64,000 bases of DNA from Terebella lapidaria (lineage: Eukaryota > Annelida > Polychaeta > Terebellida > Terebellidae): positions 23,907,667 to 23,971,666 of the forward strand of contig OX424568.1 of the NCBI GenBank assembly GCA_949152475.1, in the 5' to 3' direction. Under the pieces are notes generated by a model. It worked only from the letters and a program-made list of their open reading frames with translations. It was not told the DNA's origin and ran no database searches. Made by a program: the position numbers and the translations under genes. Position 1 is the first letter of the stretch, and the number at the start of each line of letters is the position of its first letter. Below, one piece after another: positions 38,388-50,300 of this stretch.

Positions 38388-41300
38388 ATGGACGAAGATG
38401 GACTGTTCTCTCTGGCAGATTTGCCGGATGAATTGGAGGCGACATCTAGTGGCGATGGTCCTATGCAGGGGGTGGGTCCGGCCCCCAACTTGGAGCTTCA
38501 GGACTGGTGCCAAACCTGCCAAAGCCTTAGACAGGTACGGAAACTGTTTAAAGTAACCATGGAAACCATATAGTCTTTGCCATTTCATTCAGTAATGCTT
38601 AAATTATATCAGGCTATAAATATCATCTTTATTCATTGGAAGCTTTCTCATGTAACAGATACCTGTTGACAGTTTTGGTGATGTCGTAACTCTCTTCAAC
38701 AGTTATCCAGTTTAGTGTTTGTTGTGCTTGTTTTCATGGATTTGTGGAAATTTCTTTCTCACAGGAGATCACCAAAATGAAGACTGACCATACGATGAAT
38801 TACAGCATGCTTAAGGAAAAAATTGTGCAAACTGAGTATGTTTCCAATGTATTTTATATATATATGTTAAACTTTCTTGTGATTGAATTACCACCTGCAT
38901 TGTACTGTGCTATAGAAACAAATGTTCTATCATCCGCACAACTGGATTCTATGCTAAATGATAACTGCTATATTCTCCATCTTGTTCATTACAGTTTGTT
39001 GATAAGAAGATACAACGCAAAGTGTCAAGATATCCTTTTTAAAATAAAATTTATGAGCATAAAGTGGTCCAGAGAAGATGCCTCTGAAGTAAGATCACCT
39101 TCTCTACAAAGATTTTCTCTTAGGCCCCCCCCCCCCCCCCTCACCAAATCAATTTAACATGTACTGTGAAATACGACTTTCTGTAAGTCAAGACCTATTT
39201 CTGCATAAGGTGAGGTCTTATCTTACAGGCTTACATTATAGAATTACATCATGTAGCAAAATGAAAAGATAAATAGTTTTTGTTTCCGTGACTCCAAATG
39301 CACAATCGGACAATAAGTCTGGCCTGGTGGATGCGACAAACAAAAAGCTAGAAAATTTGCAGAGGTGAGTTCTCAGGGGTTCAACTTGATGGATAAATGA
39401 TGTTTATGAGTAAATCATGTTTCACGTACCCATGTTTGCATTACATTGTTTGATTTGCCATTCAAGGGAGTGTGATTCGATGGCAAGCCAACTAAAGAGT
39501 ATGTTGGAGGAAGCACAACCAATGAGAAAGGTAAGAAGACATTGTCATTTAGGTTACGTGTATATATTTCCTTGAACAAAAACAACACTCAAGTTCTTTA
39601 AACGAAAAACTTGTATGGATTTGTCATAGTTGTGATTTTGAATTCTCACGTGTTTTTTTAGGCCAAGGAAAGACTGGAAAAGCAGAAAGCTGACCTCAAA
39701 GAACAATTGGAAGCGTTGGAAGGGAAACTCCATGCTAAGGAAGTCAGTACTCGACATTTACACGTTCTATGAATATGTCTGTGAAAATACACTTCTTCTT
39801 GTTGTAAAATTCAGTGTCTTGCTGAAAAAAAGTTTCATTCACACACATATACAAATTCACATTTAGTGCAACTTTACAAATACATGTTTATGTGGATTTG
39901 ATCAGAATGCTGGACGTGTATCATGTAGTTATGAATATTGATGTGCACAGATTTTTCGCACATTCTAGGTGACCCAACAACAGTTGAATATCGTGCGAAT
40001 GGAACAGGCCAAAAAGTTGGATACTCTTGACTCGGAGCATTCCTCGCAGAAGTCGAAAATACAGGAATTGGAAACAAGGTACTTATCATACTTGTATGAT
40101 GTAATATACGATTCTTTGTACCAGTATGTCAATTATTATACCAAAACGAATTTGAACATGCGCAGAGAAAAAAGTCAAATTTTGATGTTTTGTTTTGCTT
40201 TTGATTTTTGCAGTTTGAGGAGGAGTGAAACTGCTTTAAAGCGAGCCCAAGGTATGTAAAGATAACTTTATAGCAATCCGTATTCATAATCCAGGCTTTA
40301 CGGAATTTGTGTTAAATATGTTACTCAATCAGTGATCTCTTTCATGCAAAGCCTTGAAATATTGGTGCATTTTACCTGTGGTATGTTATGAGTGGCTCAG
40401 AATGTAAATTGTGGATCAGAATGTAAAATGACATATATCACTCTTTGCTAAAAGATTTTAATATATCAAGGAATATTCAATACCCATTTATATGTCCGCC
40501 TTCACAGTTGACACAAAAATATTATATACAGTGGACCTCTTTAAATTAGATCCCCCCCCCCCCCTGCCCACCCCCTCCATCTGAATAGAAACTTCCCTTT
40601 CTGAAGAGAGATTTCTTATCTAACGAGACAGTTGAGCAAGCCCTGAACAGAATTACTTTAGTACTACACCTTTGTATATAAAGTACAAAAATAATATACG
40701 GGTCAACAAGCAGATGTCGGCCAGATAGGATGTCGGCCACCCGGTCGCCTGAGCCTGGTGTATATTTCTCGGGATAGTTAACTTTGTTCCATGTAGAACA
40801 ATTTATCGATTTGACGATGCAACGCAACTAAAACGTCATTCAACTTGTCATGATACCATGGAAACCGATTTGTCCACCTAGGTGGCCGACAACCTATCTG
40901 GCCGACATCTACTTGCCGACCTGTACACATGCAAGAAAAGGAACACACTTTTAGCATGGTTTCGCGGCCCTAAAACATTTGATTGTTTGATTTTCACAGT
41001 ACTGGTATGTGTCTTGGGATACATTGTACAAAATTTGTATTCATTTAGCTTCAGACACTTAAGTGTTTTGTGGATAAACCTGCGTGCGAAGTTAAGCTGA
41101 TTGTGTGGTGCTTCAGTGTTCTCGTTAATTGTACATGATCATGAATAAATTCAAGTAAAATCATAATTTTTTTGTAAATTTACTCTCTTGATGATCGTAT
41201 ACATGTTATGACTGTGTAGACATATATTTGTTTAATACGCAAAGGTACAAACTCTACAGTTTCAACCAGAAAACAAGCTAAATGTTCGATCACAATAATA

Positions 41301-44300
41301 TATCAGAATATTTATACATGTACATGATTTCAAGGTACATGTCCAGAGCTGTATATTATGTTGCAGATACATCGAAACAGGAAAAAAAATTTGCTATGAA
41401 TGAAAGACATCGTCAACTGTGAAATCACCTACACAAATACATGTTTGTAAATTGTTTACACTGAAATGAAATTTCATCATATTATGCATGTTCACATCGC
41501 AGATATACTGAAATATTCGCTTTGTTCTTGGATATTGCTTATAAGCAAGCAGGAAACAAAGTAGCTGTTAGTTCAGTAGATTAGTCATTTGAAGTGCTGT
41601 CAATTTTCAAGATTTAGTTTTGAGTTTTTCCGCTTCACTGGTTTCGGTCGTTGCTTTGTGGTACTTGTTCATTCGTTTCTGCTTCACAATGGAGCTTATC
41701 ATACAAGCTATGAACATAACACTTAGGGCTAAGTTAATCGAGAGGATAATAATCCCTTCGATGAAATAATCGGGAACAATGTAAACGTTGATAAACGAGT
41801 AACTACTAAACATTTTTGGGGAAATTTCGCATGTGTAATTCCCGGTGTCGTTCACGAACATTTTATCGATTTCCAATGTTGCGCTGTGGTTGGAAGTGAT
41901 GGTGTATCTCATCCGTGATGATCCAAGCTCGTTTATATCGGTTCCGTTTGGGTGAATCCATGCAATTTTTTGCCCGGTAAATTCCTCACTGATTGTGCAA
42001 ATCAACTCTAAGCTGTATTCATTGATGATGTCCACTTTCGAGCAATGTTTTTCGCCATAGTAATCCGGACAGGTTATGGTGATGTTCGATGATGTGTCAC
42101 TGGCCGTTGCTATGGAGATATATGTGGTTGCTATCGAAACCAAACCCAGAAACATGGTTTTGAGTGTGAACTCCATGGTTTAGTTAGGATGGTGGCAGCC
42201 TGGCTTTGAAGTCCGAAGCTTATCGATGGCGTGCCAAGTTACACATTACCTGGAAATACAGGAAAGATAAATTAATAATAAAGTGGCTATAGAGTGTAAT
42301 GATATTGAAATAATTTACACAACACATATAAAAAACAATGCATTCAGTTGTCATCATACCATTTGCTTTTAATAATGTGCAAGTAAAACCCGTACAAGTC
42401 AATGTCCCTAAAATTTTACAGTTCATAACATTTCATGTCCATCAATAAACTTCCAATTTCAGTGTAGCTATTTCAGTTTCCCCTTATATCCAACAAACCT
42501 TTCTCCAAAGACTCACAATTTGAATTCACAAATAGCATCTTCAGCAATCATGGCCAGTACATCTACTAACATGTGCTGACAGTGAATAATCCTGTAACAT
42601 GATACAGGGACGACTTGTAAATTGACCCTTTTGTACCGAGTGGGCGCGTGTGTGTAGCTAATTGTCTCCTATTGTTAGCCCTTATCAAATTAGCTTGATT
42701 AATCGCCTCAGATAATACAAAATGTAGGACAGATATAGAAAACTGGGACGCATATACAATCGTGCACAGGGCCCCTTTTTATTCAACATGGATATACCTC
42801 ACTTGGTAGAGCCGGTGTTTTAACATGTTTAAGACCATTCGTAATGACCATTAATTATAAAATTAGACCTAAAGTACCTCTTCCCACCAAAGTTATCTTT
42901 TGCTTAGTTTTCGTTGTGAAGGGCTCTTTTGAGTTTTTGTAACATAAATGATCTTAAAACTTAACTGTCATGGTAAGAAAAATGCATCAAGCTCATAATA
43001 ATTAGAAAAAATGGATTCGGCAAGTCTGGGTTCTCATCGTTACCCTGATTTAATACATAAAAATATACATCTACCACTATTTTGTTTTGAAGGCGTCTCA
43101 TGGATCTGAGTGAAGTAATTGATCTCAACACTTAATTGCTAGTTTATGGTAAGAAAAAGCACCAAGCTACTGAGAAATGGATTGGCAAGTTTGGGCTGGC
43201 ATCATTACATTAAAAATATACATGTACCAAGCCATCGAAAGCCACCAAGCCATGTTAAATGAGGACCTCCTATCAAATTCAAATACAATTTGGTAACATA
43301 TTAGTTTCACACACATGAAGTATCCATTCACATGACTTCAAAATTGAAGAAATCATATTTAGCTTACCGGCCCATTTGGGCCGATAAGCTATTGTGGTGG
43401 TTTTTCGTCGGTCGTCCGTCCATCGTCCATCCATTGTCCATGCGGGTCTGTAACTTTTTTTTTTACATGAATTTTTCTATAAATTTGTCAAGAACATGTA
43501 TACCTTGGGCTAGTATCTAAAGACGTTTTTATAGATTTTTTGATTGAATCGTTTTTGCTGATTTGGCGGCCATTTTTGATGAAAAATTGCCAATTTTGGA
43601 CTTTGATCGCCATTTTCTCAAAAACTGTCTGATTAATTTTGAGATTATTGTTTTAAAACATTCCCCTCATGTACCTCTATGATGTGTATAAGTTTCGTTG
43701 CCCTTGAATCGCTGATCTGCATGTGGCGCCCCTTTATGATTTTTTGAAGGGTCGGCGAAGGGTCGGGTTTTTTGAAGGGTCGGTTTTTTGTCCCAAATCA
43801 AGTCACTATTTGTTTTGAGACTTTTCCAGTCTTTTTTTGGCAATTGAAAATTTTTTTGGACTTGTGTTTCCAGCAATATTTACGAACATGTTTTGACAAT
43901 AGATAACATCAGTGTAACAATTTATATGTTGGAAAATCAATACTCTGCATTTCTCATGATTGCCGGAAAGCTACAGCACCCTCGGTGCTGTATTTTAAAA
44001 CTACATTCGAATGTAGAATCAAAAAGAAACTAAACTAGCGGGCCATGCTCTCCAACCAGGGAAAATTAATGAGTAGCAACCGATGACGTTATTGTTTTGA
44101 TGATGCTGAGCAACAGAGCACTTCCAGCATCTTTGGTTGTGGATTGAGCCGCCTGTCGAGGCTTCTCTCAAAACAATGATGTCACAGAAATTTACGTCAT
44201 TTTTGACGTTCACCTCAGCCATGCACTGCCGTGTGGCACATATAGAAAAAAACTTGCAGATTTTCGAGTCGTTGATGTTATATCCTCCGTATGATTTGTT

Positions 44301-47300
44301 TGTACTGCACAAATATTAACATATTTCAGATGTGAACGAAGCTTAGAGTCTTCCCCATTCAAATGCTTTGAAATATGTTGGAAGTTTTAACCGTCAAATC
44401 ACTGGTCGAAGCCAATACACATTGATATGAAGTCCTCCTTTAAGTGGCTGATCCAGGTCAGCTGATATTTCCAAGATATATGTATGGCTTGTGTTATCAC
44501 TAGATGGTAATAGTCATGTTACATTTAAATATCACTTTACCATGTGACTGCAGCAGTTTGTAACCAGTATACAACATATCTCAAATATATATGTAGATAA
44601 TTCCGTGATTCCATCAGGGTAATACACACTTACCTACTGTATATACAAATATGTATACCGGTAAATGATTGTTATCCTTGCGACTGTTGTAACATGTTTA
44701 AGTAGAAGTACAGTATGGCAGGCTCGCAAACAATACAATGGCCAAGTTTGGCTATAACGTACAAGACACTGATGTTAAGGTCTGATTAGCATGATGAATA
44801 GTGATATGGGTCTGTGCCTGGGCCAAGACTGAGCCTTTGCCTGTGCAGTACTTACTAGTAGTATACTGCTGGTAAAAAGCAAAGGTTCATGTTGTGTGTC
44901 AAAAATCAATAGTAGGTCTGTGGTTTGCTGACAGGGTCCGACTGCTCTCAGGTTACATTGTATATATATCTTGGATCGGCTATATATAGAAGTATTTTGT
45001 ATATATTTAAATGTGAAATTCTCATGCATTTATTAAATGGTTATTGCCCCCTGCATGCCTGGCCTGATATCACAAAAGCAGGTAATACGATAGGATAGGA
45101 ATACATGCAATAATATCCTGTTTGTTCATGCATGTCATTACATGTACATGTTATAACATGTACCTACTTATCATGAATGACCCATCAAAACATTGTAAAC
45201 CTTGAATATCTCGCATGAATAATCAAGGCACTAAAATTTCAGGACATAATGGTGAAATGTTTCTTGCTAAAGAGAAATCACTATCGCTAAAATGGCGAAA
45301 TTTTATTGGACAGCAATATTTTCGAAATCGTATGTCTGACGCTCTGCAAGATAATAAATACTGTACATAATAATTTGCAATACCGTGTTGCACCAAAAGT
45401 CAGAATAGCTTTCATCCTGTTTACCGTGGTTATAGGTTTCCATACGTGTCATAAGTTGTTCAAATATGTACGCAGCAATGAGTCATGTTACAACACAGGA
45501 ACAGAAACTGATTTATGGTATTCCTCACATTGAAAGTGAGAAAGAGTTTATATATGGTCACATACTTGAAAGTCAAAGTGTCCATCTATAAATTCTACTT
45601 CGACTTATCGTATGTGACCATTTCAAGTTGTTTATCATTTCAATAGCATTGCTTTATATACAAATGATACGATCAATATATGGGAGATAGTCGAAATTTG
45701 CTTGAAATAATGGAATTCTTAATTATGGTGTTTTACAGACGATGTTGCATTGAAGAAAAAGGACCTTGTTCAACAAAGAAAAGTCACGAAACAGGACAAG
45801 AAAATCATTCGCCGCCATGAGGTCAGCCTGAATTTCTTTTCATCATTTATAATCATAGAAAGAATGAGCATCGTATGAATTATCTGGATTGGGTATATGT
45901 ATGTAGTATGTGCATTTTATTCACTGAACAAGTGTAACCAGTAGTAATATAATATCTACTGGTGCGAAACAGATAAATTGAAAAGGATATAATCATAATG
46001 TTAGTTCCTAGATGTGCAATGCAGAAAGATTTAAAAGGATTTAATCATAATGTTCGTTCCTGCATGTGTAAAACAGATAAATTTAATAGGATTTAATCAT
46101 AATGTTAGTTCCTAGATGTGCAATGCAGATAAATTCAAAAGGATTTAATCATAATGTTCGTTCCTGGATGTGTAAAAAAGATAAATCTAAAAGGATTTAA
46201 TCATAATGTTCATTCCTGGATGTGTGAAACAGATAAATTTAGAAGGATTTAATCATAATGTTAGTTTTCGTTGAACTATGTTCTGTTCACAGCATATGTT
46301 ATGTTCATAATGTCATGTTGTTCGAATATACAGTTGAGGATCGCTCATTATGAGGCAATTCTGATAAAACATGGTAAGTGAAGGCTTATAACATTGTTTT
46401 TCACAGCTCAGTGTTGGCTTATACTATGTAAAAATATATGGAAATTAACACTTTGATACATGTAAGAAACATTGCGACCACTTGTTAGGCCACAGAAAAT
46501 CATTTGTTTGATTATATAACCAAAGTAAGTTATGGTATATTAACGATAGATGATTGGGATACTTGTGCAGTGGATATTGATACAATGGTCCCTGTAAGAT
46601 AAGACCTCACCTTTTGCAGAAAAATTAGGTCTTATCTTACAGGAAGTCTTATTTCACTGGTTCATTTACATGTTGAACTGATCTTTGGGGAATATAAAAA
46701 GGTTTTTACAGACAGGGAAGTCTTATTTCGGAGGGGTCTCATCTTACAGGGACCACTGTAATCAGATAATCACTTTCGTAATATTAAACATCATAAAGAA
46801 AAAATCCCGAATTTTTATTTGTCGCCATGGTGCTCGACTGTCGACTTCCCTGTCTAGGTCTCAACTACGCCATTACAAGTCGCGCCGGTCGACAGAGCTG
46901 TGAGTCGTCCATCGTGTCACATGACCTGTCCGAGGACTGGGAAGACTGTAGGTCGCCGGCTGCCGCGGAGCTCACAAGTCTCGGGTCGCTAGACGACATG
47001 GCCAAGCCGGCTACAGGTCTGTAGGTCGCTGGCGAGGCAAGGCGCAGAACAGAATGTACATGTATTATGGGTCTAGAAAATGGAATCTATCTATATACAC
47101 AGTTCATTCTTGATCCAGCTTGATTTAGCATAAATTTACTGTTTCGATTATGGATTCAATAGACTTACAAATCTAGATTTCACATTTCACTCTCTATCTG
47201 AACATGCATACGGTTATACTGTGTTGTTGCTGTGGTTACCAGTAGCACACCCTGAGCCACCAGACAGTGAGGCCGAGGAGGACTTGGAGCGAGTGTTTGA

Positions 47301-50300
47301 GGAGATGGGTGTTACAGGCAGCTACGCGGACACACTCGACTCTTTCCTTCCAGCACTCTCGCCTATCCCAGCATCCCCTGCCCCTGGCCCGGTATGTGTA
47401 CCGATACATTCTCACTGGATCTGTGTGGTTCGTTGTAGTTGTAGATTACTCAGTCAATACGTATCAATTCATAGAATTTCATAGTAGTCGGTAGGTCTTT
47501 GGGATCACCACACACTGATGCCATTGGTTCAGGATGCACCGTCAATACATGTAACAGCTCGACTCAAAATGGAACCACTGGATATATATTGAATGCTCAT
47601 CGCATCAACATGAAAAACATCCCTGCACATGCTGCAAGTCAAATAAAAACAATATTGTGTATGCTGTGTAGTAATCTTTATTTGTGTATTTGGCAGGCTA
47701 CTGTAGAATGCGACCATGGCGGCACACTGGGCACAGGTGACTCACTGCAAGAAATGGATGACGACTCCTCACAGGAAGATGCGGAGAGTGCCACAAGCGG
47801 TAGTGACTTGGAAGACGTAGCAGGACTTCTAGATGCCAAACTCCTCTGCTCCAGTCCGGAGAAGTCTCCTGCAATCATTCGCCATGGCAACAAGCGTCGA
47901 TCACCGTCCAAGCTGCTTCAACGTCAACTCTCTATGGACCAGACCTCGGAGACGGCCCTTGATGACGGTTGTGATGGGGGGGTCCTGCTCCCTCCGCCGA
48001 GGTGGCTGCCATCGCAGACTTCAACCTTCGTCGAAGCCGACAATGAATCACAGAGTAACAGTGTGGATACAGAAGTGGCAGCTGTTACTGTGGAAAAGGA
48101 GGAAAGCAAGGAGAAATTAGATGCTCCAAAGTCGGCTGAAATCGAAGAGGCACCAATGAGCAAAGCTGAGGAACAGATGGACACGAAGGCGAGCAAAGCT
48201 GAGGAACAGATGGAGACGAAGGCGAGCAAAGCTGAGGAACAGATGGAGACGAAGGCAAGCAAAGCTGAGGAACAGATGGAGACGAAGGCAAGCAAAGCTG
48301 AGGAACGGACGGAGACAAAGGCGCCATTAGGAAAACCAGCGGTGGTTTCCAGTCTAAGACTGCGGCCGCGGGTGACGAGAAGTCTCAGGAGTTGTGGCGT
48401 CAAGGACGACCTGGAGGAAGACATGCTAGTCAGACGGCAGAGCCAACCCGTCAAGTACTGTCGCAAGCGCAAGAGTGTGGAGTCTGAAAAACTGTCTGTT
48501 ATTGATCCAGCGGCCGACGGTGACAAAAGCACTCTGAACAGTAAAGTTGATAGTGTTCCGAGTGAAGTTTCAGAACTTGTGGTGGTTGAGTCTGAAAGGA
48601 CTGAGTCTGGGCATTTCGATGGAGAACTGGAAAGTATGTGGCGAAAACGAAAGGCAAGGTCAAGGTCACTTTCTGGGTCAAGGTCAGATGCAGCGTTGAC
48701 TTTGAGAAGGTCGCCACGGCTAAGGCAACCAAGTGAATCTAGTGTTATAAACAGTGCTAGGACACAAACCGGTGATATGCAGTCAAACCTACAGGCAATA
48801 GAAAGAATCAGTGATTCAGAACATTCTCAACAAGTTGTTGTTAAACCATCAGCTGTGATAGACAATGAATCCAAGACAATATTTCACACTGAGCAGACAT
48901 CTATGCACATGGATAATGGTGTGGAAAATACGACAGTCCCAGAGAAACCCAGCTCTGATGTCAGTAACCATGGCAACCAGACATCAACGGAAGAGTCACT
49001 TCAGGAGAATTGTAATGACGGCAGAGGGGATGTCTCATCTCCAGTCGAAGATACTGTGATAGACAATGAGTCCCCTGTGCAGAATTCAGTAGAATCCACA
49101 CTCATTGACGATAAACCCATTGCAAAGTCGAATGATGAGTCTTCGAATATTATGAAAAGTATTAGTCATGAAACCATCACTGAGAATGCACATGATACTG
49201 TTGTTGCATTGCCACATGACAGTAGAAAGGACTCTGGTGTCGTGCTTGAGGACAATGTCGAGACTGACGCCTGTTCAGGTACAGCTAATGGCAACAACAC
49301 AGTATTAGAGGATCTAGCAGAGGCAAACTCTGCGGTTTGCACTCCCGATTCGGAGTCAAAGCCTTCTTCGAAGGACATGCATGAGAGTGGCACCTCACGA
49401 TCTTCTGAAAAGCCGCCAAATGTTTTTCTTGCTAGTGTCAGTGGAGTCCAAGCTGCAATTAAGCCAAGTTCTCGAGTTTCATCATCAAATCACAAAGCTG
49501 AACTTCCGAAGCAAAGCAGCACTGGATTTGATGTTCTCGGTTTTGAAGACTCGTCTGATTTCTCGTCGGACGAACATTCCTTCAGCGGTATGAGTCCCGT
49601 TCGTGGTGGAATCCACTCTCGTAAACACAGCAGCAGCCGGTCTCCGAAGTCCCTGAGTCCTGTACGATTCTCACTCGTCGATGCTATCAAGGAGGCTTCA
49701 AGTCTTGGCAGCGTTCCAAGTTTGGAAACCAGAACAGATGTTGACATCGTTGAACCACCGAGTGACCTTCTTATGGCTACGACCGATGACGTGGAGCAAA
49801 TGATTACGAGCCCAGCAAAGAGCGAAAACGACGACATTTACAGTTCATCGGCTTGTTCGCCGGCATCGCTGACGTGGGTCGAGGAACTTCCATCTCCAAT
49901 ATCCCCGCTTTCCGCTGGGGACGAGAGTGACTCCAACCCTCTTGAGGATTCCCCGGAGATCAACATGGGAGAGCTATTGGACTCTCATGCAGCTACCCGT
50001 ATGGCAGAACCTCAAACGGACACATTAGCGGATACAGTGCCAAGTATAGTGTCAGTCATAGAACGCAGTTCTATTCCAGGTGATAGTTTGGCAGTTGATC
50101 AAGCATCAATGAGTTCAGGTGTGAGAGGCAACCAAGCAGTGGAACAATCATCCACAAGGAACCAGGCTGCTATACCTGGCGCCAGTGGGACTCAACTTAC
50201 CAGTGAATATCCGAAAAATTGCTCCCAAGTGCCAAAACGGAGACTATCAAAGAACGCCAGTCTTTGGTCAACAGTTGTACTCAGTAGAAAAGATGACAGC

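Noticed and set aside
39120-40565. C-rich runs in ICE1 introns as G-quadruplex or regulatory signals
   Set aside because: They are plain homopolymers at the edges of MITE-like fragments. No repeated G-tract pattern supports a specific structure.
46827-47024. A small separate gene starting MVLDCRLP
   Set aside because: From the acceptor at 46857 its frame fits phase 1 between neighbouring ICE1 exons, so it is ICE1 exon 11.
47529-49837. Minus-strand frames opposite ICE1 exon 13 (up to 202 codons)
   Set aside because: They mirror the Ser-rich and 33-bp-repeat coding sequence of ICE1, whose plus-strand exon has correct splice phases.
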